Source: an uncultured Bacteroidales bacterium (GTDB lineage Bacteria > Bacteroidota > Bacteroidia > Bacteroidales > Muribaculaceae). From it: DNA of 11,689 nt. Position numbers and translations under genes: made by a program. The notes beneath the pieces are model-generated. The model searched no databases, was not told the origin of the DNA, and saw only the letters and a list, made by a program, of their open reading frames with translations. The stretch covers positions 1 to 11,689 of the forward strand of contig CALZQD010000023.1 in assembly GCA_945828175.1 (NCBI GenBank), read 5' to 3'. Shown in pieces: positions 1 through 6,855 of this stretch. The first letter of the stretch is position 1. Each line of letters opens with the position of its first letter.

Positions 1-5
1 AGGTT

Positions 6-22
6 CAACTCCGCCGGAGTTG
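6..22. repeat. Inverted repeat, 8-bp arms
   Basis: CAACTCC at 6-12 is the exact reverse complement of GGAGTTG at 16-22. G13 and C15 can also pair, leaving C14 as the centre. It is the leftmost element of the palindrome cluster. Confidence 0.85.
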
Positions 23-47
23 GGCGCGTTTATGGGCGCAGCTGCCA

Positions 48-63
48 CGGGCGCGAGCGCCCG
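48..63. repeat. GC-rich inverted repeat, 7-bp arms
   Basis: CGGGCGC at 48-54 pairs with GCGCCCG at 57-63 around the dinucleotide GA. All seven pairs are G-C, so this is one of the most stable hairpins of the cluster. The GGGCGC word also occurs unpaired at 22-27 and 34-39. Confidence 0.85.
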
Positions 64-77
64 CGGTTAACAAGATT

Positions 78-94
78 TCAGGCCTCCGGCCTGA
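78..94. repeat. Inverted repeat, 7-bp arms
   Basis: TCAGGCC at 78-84 pairs with GGCCTGA at 88-94 around the loop TCC. It is followed directly by a weaker symmetrical segment, with CATCA at 99-103 facing TGATG at 105-109. Confidence 0.85.
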
Positions 95-120
95 GCTACA
101 TCATTGATGCTCAGCAATTA

Positions 121-155
121 CGCCCACGGTCAGGAGACCGCGGGCTCCCAGGGCG
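121..155. repeat. Nested inverted repeat
   Basis: An outer pair, CGCCC (121-125) and GGGCG (151-155), encloses an inner hairpin, CGGTC (127-131) and GACCG (136-140), with loop AGGA. A competing pairing of GGAG (133-136) with CTCC (145-148) is possible. The stems are short, so the fold is less certain than for the simple palindromes nearby. Confidence 0.55.
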
Positions 156-157
156 AA

Positions 158-233
158 GCCTATGGAGCAACGGTTTTAACCGTTGCAGACCAAGACTTTG
201 GCTGCGAGGGTTGAAACCCTCGCTCCATACGGC
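158..233. repeat. Branched palindromic element, potential four-way junction
   Basis: A closing stem pairs GCC-TATGGA (158-166) with TCCATA-c-GGC (224-233), with one bulged C at 230. Inside it, three hairpins abut: GCAACGGTT/AACCGTTGC (167-175 and 178-186, spacer TT), a weak one centred on CCAA/TTGG (190-193 and 198-201), and GCGAGGGTT/AACCCTCGC (204-212 and 215-223, spacer GA). The first and third hairpins meet the closing stem with no unpaired base. The symmetry means it could fold from either strand. It is not a tRNA: there is no 7-nt T-loop and no anticodon arm. It may be a mobile palindromic element, a cruciform site or a structured 3' UTR. Confidence 0.65.
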
Positions 234-240
234 ATCTATA

Positions 241-260
241 CGGCCTCGAGCTCGAGGCCG
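241..260. repeat. 20-bp perfect palindrome
   Basis: CGGCCTCGAG at 241-250 is followed without a spacer by its exact reverse complement, CTCGAGGCCG, at 251-260. It lies 56 bp downstream of the TIR-WD40 stop codon. On the minus strand it is not followed by a T-run, so it is not a standard intrinsic terminator. A spacer-free palindrome could also be a site for a dimeric DNA-binding protein; nothing in the sequence decides this. Confidence 0.9.
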
Positions 261-316
261 CACATTAATAGCTTAGGCTAATAGACCTCGCTGAAGCTTA
301 TGGCGATGTTCTCGTT

Positions 317-2440
317 CTAAGACTCTAAGTAATACTTGCGTCGCTCTTCGGCTGTAAAAGGCATATCGGTGCATTTGCGGCGTGCCTCGGCTATCAGCTC
401 GTCGAGCGGCTTGAAATCGAATGTCATAATGTCGCCATAACGCGAAACCATTGCCAGTGTACGTCCGTCGGGGCTGAAAGCAATCTGATTTTCTATCGCC
501 TCACACTCAAGGTCGGGAATGTCGACACAGACCCCGTCGGCAACACTCCAGATGCCGCCGCGGTCGTCCTGATATAGGGCGATGTAGCGTCCGTCGGGAC
601 TCATGGCATAGTATTCGACATTCAGATCGACATCATGGATGCATCCAAGCACCTTATCATTGAGATCGCTCACGGTAACCGTGGTGCGGCCTCGATTTTT
701 CTTTAGTCCGACCTTGAAACCGGCAGCCGGCATAGCGCGATTGTCATAGTCGCTCACCACGGGCTTGCCACCGGCATCGAAGCTGATAAATTCGTCTTCA
801 GCATCCTTGCCATAAATCAGCATCGAGGGCGAAACCGTCAGCAGACCTTGATTATCATAGTAACTCAAAAACAGATATGACCGTCGGCGGTCGGCAGGCA
901 GGATTGCCCCGATGTGCTCCCCTGATTTCGTCTTGCCTGTCCATGAAATAACACCGTCGGCATCGAAGTAGAACGTCGTGCCATCACCAAAAAACCAGGT
1001 GCCGTCGGGTGCCGGGATAAAATGCTTGGTTTCATTCGGGTCGATACATTCTGACAGTCGACGCCCGGTGGCGGCATCGACATCGCAGACGCGGTTGGCA
1101 CAGGTCGCATAGATGATGTGCTTGCCGTCGGCGCTGAAGACGGCGTTGCTGCGACAACGGCTGCGCACCTTCCACACTTGCGTCGGGCTCTCGGCATCGA
1201 GGGTGAAGAGCGACAGATAACTACCGGCGCAGACGATATGACGACTGTCGGGAGAGATGCTTACGCCCTTTTCGCAAAAAAGAGATTTACGGTCGACATA
1301 ACTCAGCCAGCCAAGCGTGGCGGCATCCCAGATTACGAATCCCGAGTAATCGGAAATTCCTGAGTAGGATGTAAGCATATATCTGCCGTCGGGACTGAAG
1401 ACGATGGTGTTGACTTCGTCGAAGTGAAGATTGTCTATGCCCTCGCGAACCGGCTTCATCTGCCAAGTATCAGTATCGAAGAAGCGTATATGGCCGCACT
1501 GAGTGCCTAAGACGAGTGTCCGGCCGTCGGGAGAAAAGGCCAGTGCTGTAGGATAGTCATAGCTGTCCCAGACAAAACTGTGTAGCTCGCGCGACGATTC
1601 GACGTCGAAGACACGGATATTGCCGTCACCGTCGCCGAAGGCAACGCTCTTGCCGTCGGGGTGCAGGGCCATGCAATAAATGTAGTCAGAGAAGCCTTTA
1701 TAGATGCGGTTAGGGCTGTTGAGGCTCATCCGCAGCGCCGCCTCGGCTTCGGCTGTCACGGGCAAGTCGGGAACCTCGGGCGACGGAAGGGCTTCAAGCG
1801 CGAGGCGCAGCGCCGTCATGCCGTCGCCTTGCTCGAGCAAAGTCATAGATTTCTGCGCGACAAAACGGGCGAGGTTGCGGCGAATGCTGTTGTTGACTTC
1901 GATGAGACGCTGCCGCTCGGCTTCTTTTTCACGCTCGTGGCGTCGCCACAGGTCGTTAAAATTCAGCCCGAGCATACGGGCTATGACCTTGACGGCAGCC
2001 GGTTCGCGGCCGTTCTCACTGACCGATATGCCGAGCTGTTCCATCGCCGTGCCGCGCAGGCGTGTGAGCGCCGGCACAAAGCAGTTGTCGTCTTCGCCAT
2101 AAGGGCTGCCTGAGATGATAAATGGTATCACGCGGTCAATCTCGCCGCGGTCGATGAACGACTGCACCTCTTTGTCGACCCACTGCGACTGCGCCGACGA
2201 GGGCGAGCAGATTACTATCAGATAGCGCGACGACTCGAGCGCCCGGGCAAGCTCGTCGCCGAGATTCCCGCCCGCGAGCTCCGAGGCGTCAAGAAATATG
2301 GGATACAGACTATCGGGCAGTTGCACACCGTTGATGACCGACGGCAGACGGTAATGCTCGAGCATGTGCTGGAGCCACACAGCCCACTCGCGGTCGGTGC
2401 TGCGGTAGCTTATGAATGCAAAGAATCTGTAGTCGCCCAT
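317..2440 (-). CDS. TIR domain-WD40 beta-propeller protein
   Basis: A 707-residue protein of three parts. Residues 4 to about 110 form a TIR-like domain of the bacterial TIR_2/DUF1863 type: FISYRS at the first strand, PIFLDASEL in the BB-loop region, then SRYLIVICSP and SQWVDKE. Trp87 and Glu91 fit the W-x-x-x-E pattern that carries the catalytic glutamate in NAD-cleaving TIRs such as SARM1. A charged helical linker (about 165-185) leads to a helical segment ending in ALRLALEALP (210-219), like the pre-propeller linkers of STAND proteins. From about 245 to 675 come WD40-like blades marked by SPDGR-type turns near 260, 304, 350, 397, 436, 478, 615 and 657. The tail LDELIAEARRK...FTAEERRKYY is typical of such propellers. 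There is no signal peptide, membrane segment or P-loop, so a cytoplasmic protein is expected. The ATG is 24 nt after nadE. NADase activity and a sensing role for the propeller are inferences. Confidence 0.85.
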   Translation of the reverse strand: MGDYRFFAFISYRSTDREWAVWLQHMLEHYRLPSVINGVQLPDSLYPIFLDASELAGGNLGDELARALESSRYLIVICSPSSAQSQWVDKEVQSFIDRGEIDRVIPFIISGSPYGEDDNCFVPALTRLRGTAMEQLGISVSENGREPAAVKVIARMLGLNFNDLWRRHEREKEAERQRLIEVNNSIRRNLARFVAQKSMTLLEQGDGMTALRLALEALPSPEVPDLPVTAEAEAALRMSLNSPNRIYKGFSDYIYCMALHPDGKSVAFGDGDGNIRVFDVESSRELHSFVWDSYDYPTALAFSPDGRTLVLGTQCGHIRFFDTDTWQMKPVREGIDNLHFDEVNTIVFSPDGRYMLTSYSGISDYSGFVIWDAATLGWLSYVDRKSLFCEKGVSISPDSRHIVCAGSYLSLFTLDAESPTQVWKVRSRCRSNAVFSADGKHIIYATCANRVCDVDAATGRRLSECIDPNETKHFIPAPDGTWFFGDGTTFYFDADGVISWTGKTKSGEHIGAILPADRRRSYLFLSYYDNQGLLTVSPSMLIYGKDAEDEFISFDAGGKPVVSDYDNRAMPAAGFKVGLKKNRGRTTVTVSDLNDKVLGCIHDVDLNVEYYAMSPDGRYIALYQDDRGGIWSVADGVCVDIPDLECEAIENQIAFSPDGRTLAMVSRYGDIMTFDFKPLDELIAEARRKCTDMPFTAEERRKYYLES

Positions 2441-2464
2441 ATCGTCGGTCGTTGCTGTCAGCTG

Positions 2465-4393
2465 TCAGAGCTTGTCACACTCCTCGAGCCAGAGGCGCGA
2501 GGAGGCGTCGGAGGGCATACGCCAGTCGCCACGGGGCGAGAGGCAGACACTGCCGACCTTAGGACCGTCTGGAAGACATGAACGCTTGAACTGCTGGTTG
2601 AAGAATCGGCGGTAGAAAGTTTTCATCCAATGTTTTATGACATCGTCGGCATACTTGCCGGCGAAAGCCTTGCACGCGAGGAAGAAGACCCGGCGCGGCG
2701 TGAAGCCATAGCGAAGCATATAATAAAGGAAGAAATCGTGGAGCTCGTAGGGGCCGACGAGATCCTCAGTCTTCTGCTTGATGGTGCCGTCGGCGGCCGC
2801 CGGGATAAGCTCGGGGCTGATGGGGGTGTCGACGATGTCGAGGAGGATGTCGCGCACGCGGGTGTCGTCGGCAGTCTTGGCGAAATAGGCCGTGAGGTGA
2901 CGGACGAGAGTCTTCGGGACGCCGGCGTTGACGCCATACATCGACATATGATCGCCGTTGTATGTAGCCCAGCCGAGGGCAAGTTCAGAGAGGTCGCCGG
3001 TGCCGAGCACCATGCCGCCGGTCTGATTGGCGATATCCATCAGCAGCTGGGTGCGTTCGCGGGCCTGTGAGTTCTCGTATGTGACATCGTGGTTGGCGGG
3101 GTCGTGGCCTATGTCGGCGAAATGCTGATTGACAGCGGCGACAATCGAAATCTCGCGCATGGTAACACCAAGGCTCTCCATGAGTGCGACAGCATTGTCA
3201 TGAGTGCGGTCGGTCGTGCCGAAGCCCGGCATAGTGACGCCGATGATGCCCTTGCGGTCGAGGCCGAGGCGGTCGAAAGCGCGGACGGCGACAAGCAGCG
3301 CGAGCGTCGAGTCGAGGCCGCCCGAGATACCGACCGTCAGCGAGCGGCAATGTGTGAAATCAAGGCGGCGGCAGAGCGCCGTGGCCTGAATGTTTATAAT
3401 CTCGTCGCATCGTTCGTCGAGACCGTCAGTATCGGCGGGAACGAAGGGCAGCGGATTGACGCGTCGGTAGAGTGTGCCGTCGTCGCGACGCGGCGACAGA
3501 CGGGTCGGCAGCACGTTGTATTGCGCGAGGCCGCTGCGGCGGGCGCAGTCGGTGAAAGAAGTCGTGTGGAGACGGTCGCGGCGGATGGCCTCGATGTCGA
3601 TATCGGCCACAGAATATTGAGGTTTGAGCTGCCAGCGGCGGTTGGTGACAAGGAGCGAGCCGTTCTCGGCGACGATGGCCTTGCCGTCGAAGACGAGGTC
3701 GGTAGAAGACTCGCCGTAGCCCGCCGAGGCATAGACATAGCCGCTGATGGTGCGGGCCGACTGCTGGCTGATGAGCGAGGTGAGATAGTCGTACTTGCCG
3801 ATAAGGTCGTCGCTGGCCGAGATGTTGACGATGACCTCGGCACCGGCCATGGCGGCACAGGTACTCGGCGGTATGGGCGTCCACATGTCCTCGCAGATTT
3901 CGACCCCTACCCTGACGCCGAGGCAGTCGACGAGCAGATGAGTGCCGAAAGGAATCGGGCGACCGCAGAGAGTAAGCTCAGCGTTAGCCTCGGGCGCCGA
4001 TGCCCACCAGCGTTTTTCGTAAAACTCGTTGTAGTTGGGGACGTAGGTCTTGGGGACGGCGGCGACGAGGCCGCGACAGAAAACGAGGGCGCAGTTGTAG
4101 ATCGCGCCGCAGTATTCGACCGGAGCGCCGACGACAAAAGCCATGTCGCAGGTGCGGCTGTAGTTGTCGAGGCGTTCGATGGCGCGGGCGGCGCCGTCGA
4201 GCAATGTGCGGTTATGGAAAAGGTCGCCGCAGGTATAGCCTGTGACCGACATCTCGGGGAAGGCGACAAGCGCAGGCGCGGCGCTTCGGAGGTCGTCGAG
4301 GAGAGCGATTAGCGATGCGGCATTAGCCTCGCAATCGGCAGGCTGGACGGCGGGCACGGCCGCCGCCACTCTGAAAAAACCGTTTTCTGTCAT
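2465..4393 (-). CDS. nadE: Glutamine-dependent NAD+ synthetase
   Basis: This enzyme makes NAD+ from nicotinic acid adenine dinucleotide, ATP and glutamine-derived ammonia, the last step of the de novo and Preiss-Handler routes. The 642 residues are the usual length for the two-domain form. The N-terminal nitrilase-like glutaminase domain (about 5-275) carries the triad Glu47 (AFPEMS), Lys115 ([13 protein letters not shown]) and Cys167 (VEICEDMW). The C-terminal synthetase domain has the PPi-loop SGGLDST at 357-363, [12 protein letters not shown] at 464-475 and [15 protein letters not shown] from 540. All key residues are present, so the gene looks intact. It lies 24 nt after the TPR gene and 24 nt before the TIR-WD40 gene, so co-transcription is likely. 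The stop codon lies in a tandem TGACAGC repeat. Confidence 0.97.
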   Translation of the reverse strand: MTENGFFRVAAAVPAVQPADCEANAASLIALLDDLRSAAPALVAFPEMSVTGYTCGDLFHNRTLLDGAARAIERLDNYSRTCDMAFVVGAPVEYCGAIYNCALVFCRGLVAAVPKTYVPNYNEFYEKRWWASAPEANAELTLCGRPIPFGTHLLVDCLGVRVGVEICEDMWTPIPPSTCAAMAGAEVIVNISASDDLIGKYDYLTSLISQQSARTISGYVYASAGYGESSTDLVFDGKAIVAENGSLLVTNRRWQLKPQYSVADIDIEAIRRDRLHTTSFTDCARRSGLAQYNVLPTRLSPRRDDGTLYRRVNPLPFVPADTDGLDERCDEIINIQATALCRRLDFTHCRSLTVGISGGLDSTLALLVAVRAFDRLGLDRKGIIGVTMPGFGTTDRTHDNAVALMESLGVTMREISIVAAVNQHFADIGHDPANHDVTYENSQARERTQLLMDIANQTGGMVLGTGDLSELALGWATYNGDHMSMYGVNAGVPKTLVRHLTAYFAKTADDTRVRDILLDIVDTPISPELIPAAADGTIKQKTEDLVGPYELHDFFLYYMLRYGFTPRRVFFLACKAFAGKYADDVIKHWMKTFYRRFFNQQFKRSCLPDGPKVGSVCLSPRGDWRMPSDASSRLWLEECDKL

Positions 4394-4417
4394 GGTTGTC
4401 TTAAATCTTTACAATCA

Positions 4418-6019
4418 TCAATTGTTTTTGAAGATCATATCGTAGCGATTTAGCAGATTGAGGAATCTGAGGTCGTCGCGGAGGGGAGCCACGTTGATGC
4501 GGGCGTCGGTGTTATACATCCAGTTGTAGTAGTTGGCATAACCGGCCTTGAGCGACTTCTCGGCGCAGGCGATGGCGCGGTCGTTGTCGCCGGCCATGGC
4601 GTAGAAGCATGCGCCATAGTAGTTTATCAGACCGTCGTAGTCCTCGACGGTGGTGAGGATATTGCTCATCCACGCCTCAGCCTGGGTGAGGCGGTCGGTG
4701 TAAAGCAGGGCGAAGCCTTTGAGCGAACGGACGTTGTCGATATAGAAATGGTCCATGTCGACGACCTGCTCGTAGAAAGTCATAGCGGCCGAGGGCTGAT
4801 TCAAGTAGTCGTTGAGAAACCACGCCCTAACCATGTAATAATAAGGATTCTCGGCGTCGGTCATGACGGCTTCGCCGAAGAGCGAGGCGGCCTCCTTATA
4901 GTTCTCTTTCTCCATGTAGCAGAGACCCATCTCGACGAGACCGTCGGCATAATTGCGGTCGACGGCGAGCGACTGAGCGGCGGCATTGACAGCCTCGTCG
5001 TCGCGCTTGAGGGCACGGAGAATCTTGGCCTTGAGGCAGAAATACCGGGCGTCATCCTTGATCATGCCGAGGGCATAGTCGATGCTCGAGAGAGCCTCGT
5101 CGAAGCGGCCGAGAGCATACTGGCACTCGGCAATCGAGGCGTGGAGGCCGTGATATTTATAGAGGTTGTTGTCGATGATATAGTTGAAATCGTCGATGGC
5201 GGCGCCATAGTGGTAATGGGCCTGGGCGATGACGGCGCGGAGATAGCGGAACATGCCGACATTGGGAGCCTGGCGGATGGCGTTGGTGAGGCCGTTCATA
5301 GTGGCGACATAGTTGGTGTTGCCATACTCGACGAGAGCCTCGATGGCCTTGTTGTTCTTGCTGTCGCTGCTGATGGCGAGGAGCAGGTCGTCGACGGCGT
5401 TGTTGTGGTCGCCCATCTGCTTTCTGACCGAGGCGCGGCGTACATAAATCTCAGCGTTGTTGGGGTCGAGGCTGACGGCTTCCTCGAGATAATCGTTGGC
5501 GAGGCCGTAGTTGCTCTCCTTGATAGCCACGCGGGCGAGGCCGAGGAGGGCCTGGGCGCTGCGGCTGTTGAGACGGCGGAGGCGCTGATAGTCGGCCTTG
5601 GCATCGCCATACATGCCGAGATCAAACTCGGTGTTGGCGCGCTCGTTGATGACCTGCATCGAGGTGGGGTCGATGTCGTAGGCGGCGTTGAGGTCGATGA
5701 GAGCCTGCTCTTTCTTGCGGGTCTGGTTATAGATGCCGGCGCGGAGCATATACTCCTGGAGGAGGACGTCGCTCTCGCTCGCGGGCGTGGCCTTTATGGC
5801 CTGGTTGACGTCGTCGAGGGCGCGCAGGTATTCGTCGTGCTGATAATATTCATAGGCGCGGCGCAGGCGGGTGATATAGTCGCCGGGGTTCTCGCGCAGC
5901 TGCTGCTCGTAAACCTGAAGGACAGCCTTTGTGATGGGGTTATCTATGCCCGACTGGGCTTCGGCGGGCACCATTGATATCAATGCGATGAAAAAAGCAA
6001 TCGGTTTGATTATCTTCAT
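4418..6019 (-). CDS. Secreted tetratricopeptide-repeat protein
   Basis: A 533-residue protein starting with a signal peptide (KIIKP, hydrophobic core FFIALISMV, likely cleavage after PAEA at about residue 21). No lipobox cysteine follows, so it is probably periplasmic rather than a lipoprotein. The rest is mostly helical TPR repeats of about 34 residues. The clearest are near 121-150, 157-188, 189-222, 291-323, 324-356 and 358-391, with the usual small and aromatic positions (for example LGLARVAIKESNYGLANDYLEEA) and the LDPNN end motif. TPR arrays act as protein-binding scaffolds; the partner cannot be told from sequence. It lies 11 nt after kdsA and 24 nt before nadE, so it is probably in the same operon. 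A role in envelope assembly would fit the kdsA neighbour but is only a guess. Confidence 0.85.
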   Translation of the reverse strand: MKIIKPIAFFIALISMVPAEAQSGIDNPITKAVLQVYEQQLRENPGDYITRLRRAYEYYQHDEYLRALDDVNQAIKATPASESDVLLQEYMLRAGIYNQTRKKEQALIDLNAAYDIDPTSMQVINERANTEFDLGMYGDAKADYQRLRRLNSRSAQALLGLARVAIKESNYGLANDYLEEAVSLDPNNAEIYVRRASVRKQMGDHNNAVDDLLLAISSDSKNNKAIEALVEYGNTNYVATMNGLTNAIRQAPNVGMFRYLRAVIAQAHYHYGAAIDDFNYIIDNNLYKYHGLHASIAECQYALGRFDEALSSIDYALGMIKDDARYFCLKAKILRALKRDDEAVNAAAQSLAVDRNYADGLVEMGLCYMEKENYKEAASLFGEAVMTDAENPYYYMVRAWFLNDYLNQPSAAMTFYEQVVDMDHFYIDNVRSLKGFALLYTDRLTQAEAWMSNILTTVEDYDGLINYYGACFYAMAGDNDRAIACAEKSLKAGYANYYNWMYNTDARINVAPLRDDLRFLNLLNRYDMIFKNN

Positions 6020-6030
6020 AATGAATATAA

Positions 6031-6852
6031 TTATTCTGAAATAGAGTTTACGGTCATTCTAAGTTTTGTCAGGCGGCGCAGGAGGCCTTCGAGGAGGTCG
6101 AGACGGAGCATGTTGGCGCCGTCGCTCTTGGCTTTAGACGGGTCGGGATGAGTCTCGATGAAGATGCCGTCGGCGCCGACAGCGATGGCAGCGCGGGCGA
6201 TGGTCTCAATCATGTCGGGACGGCCGCCGGTGACGCCTCCGGCTGTGTTGGGCTGCTGCAGCGAGTGGGTGACGTCGACGATGACTGGCACGCCCTGACG
6301 GCGCATGACGGGGATGCCGCGGAAGTCGACGATGAGGTCGCCGTAGCCGAACATCGTGCCGCGGTCGGTCACGCCGACCTGATTATTGCCCGTCTCACGC
6401 ACCTTGTCGACGGCGAAGCGCATCGACTCGGGCGAGAGGAACTGGCCTTTCTTGATGTTGACAAACTTGCCCGTGCGGCCGGCGGCGACGAGGAGGTCGG
6501 TCTGACGGCAGAGGAAGGCGGGAATCTGGAGCATATCGACATACTCGGCGGCCATAGCGGCCTCGTTAGCCTCGTGAATATCGGTGACGACAGGAACACC
6601 GGCTCTTTCGCCTGTCTTTTTCAGGATTTCGAGGGCCTCGATGTCGCCGATGCCCGTGAACGAGTCGAGACGCGAGCGGTTGGCTTTGCGGTAGCTGCCC
6701 TTGAAGACATAGGGGATGGCGAGCTCGCGGCAAATGGGAGCGATATGGTCGGCGATGTCGTAGGCCATCTGCTCGCCCTCGATGACGCAAGGCCCGGCGA
6801 GGAGAAAGAAGTTGTTGTTATCTGACGATTTGAGATATTCGAGTATATCCAT
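6031..6852 (-). CDS. kdsA: 3-deoxy-8-phosphooctulonate synthase (Kdo-8-P synthase)
   Basis: It condenses phosphoenolpyruvate with arabinose 5-phosphate to Kdo 8-phosphate, the precursor of the Kdo sugar that links lipid A to the LPS core, in the cytoplasm. The 273 residues match the family length. Motifs in order are LAGPCVIEGE (18-27), KGSYRKANRSR (51-61), QIPAFLCRQTDLL (109-121), VNIKKGQFLSP (131-141), TDRGTMFGYGDL (162-173), VDVTHSLQQPN (192-202) and FIETHPDP (231-238). Cys22, His196, Glu233 and Asp244 align with the four metal ligands of the Aquifex enzyme, where E. coli has Asn in place of the Cys, so this should be a metal-dependent member. KGSYRKANR instead of KASFDKANR is the form I associate with Bacteroidales. 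It lies 3 nt after rsmE. Confidence 0.97.
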   Translation of the reverse strand: MDILEYLKSSDNNNFFLLAGPCVIEGEQMAYDIADHIAPICRELAIPYVFKGSYRKANRSRLDSFTGIGDIEALEILKKTGERAGVPVVTDIHEANEAAMAAEYVDMLQIPAFLCRQTDLLVAAGRTGKFVNIKKGQFLSPESMRFAVDKVRETGNNQVGVTDRGTMFGYGDLIVDFRGIPVMRRQGVPVIVDVTHSLQQPNTAGGVTGGRPDMIETIARAAIAVGADGIFIETHPDPSKAKSDGANMLRLDLLEGLLRRLTKLRMTVNSISE

Positions 6853-6855
6853 ATA

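Larger units (their letters stand above)
1..316. other. Gene-free palindrome-rich intergenic region
   Basis: No credible coding sequence lies here. The region follows the stop codon of the TIR-WD40 gene and holds at least six separate inverted repeats (6-22, 48-63, 78-94, 121-155, 158-233, 241-260), each listed on its own. The hexamer GGGCGC occurs three times near the left end (22-27, 34-39, 49-54). Arms of the different hairpins do not share sequence, but several share a design of 6-10 bp perfect arms around a 0-3 nt spacer. None is followed by a T-run on the minus strand, so a classic intrinsic terminator is not supported, though a stable hairpin could still stop transcription or protect the 3' end of the upstream message. 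The pattern recalls REP/BIME-like palindromic clusters; that identity is inference. The region may continue beyond the left edge. Confidence 0.8.

Noticed and set aside
158..233. Possible tRNA or tRNA-like gene from the cloverleaf-like fold
   Set aside because: Loops are 2 nt, there is no GTTCRANYC T-loop, no anticodon arm and no 7-bp acceptor stem with discriminator base.
6..233. CRISPR array
   Set aside because: The repeated units are palindromes of different sequence at irregular spacing. There are no identical direct repeats, no uniform spacers and no cas genes.
241..260. Intrinsic terminator for the TIR-WD40 operon
   Set aside because: On the minus strand the palindrome is followed by TATAGATGCC rather than a T-run, so the defining second half is missing. 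Termination here remains possible but is not shown.
317..2440. A Thoeris-like or other named TIR defence system
   Set aside because: No ThsA-like SLOG/SIR2 partner, Argonaute, or restriction, toxin or recombinase gene is present in the window; all neighbours are housekeeping genes.
3089..4312. 407-codon open frame on the plus strand opposite nadE
   Set aside because: It is fully antisense to an intact nadE with all catalytic motifs. Its translation is rich in Val, Ala, Asp, Glu and Gly with no recognisable domain, as expected from the mirror of a GC-rich gene.
4748..5977. 409-codon open frame on the plus strand opposite the TPR gene
   Set aside because: It is antisense to a clear signal-peptide and TPR protein, and its translation is a low-complexity Val/Asp/Gly/Glu-rich string.
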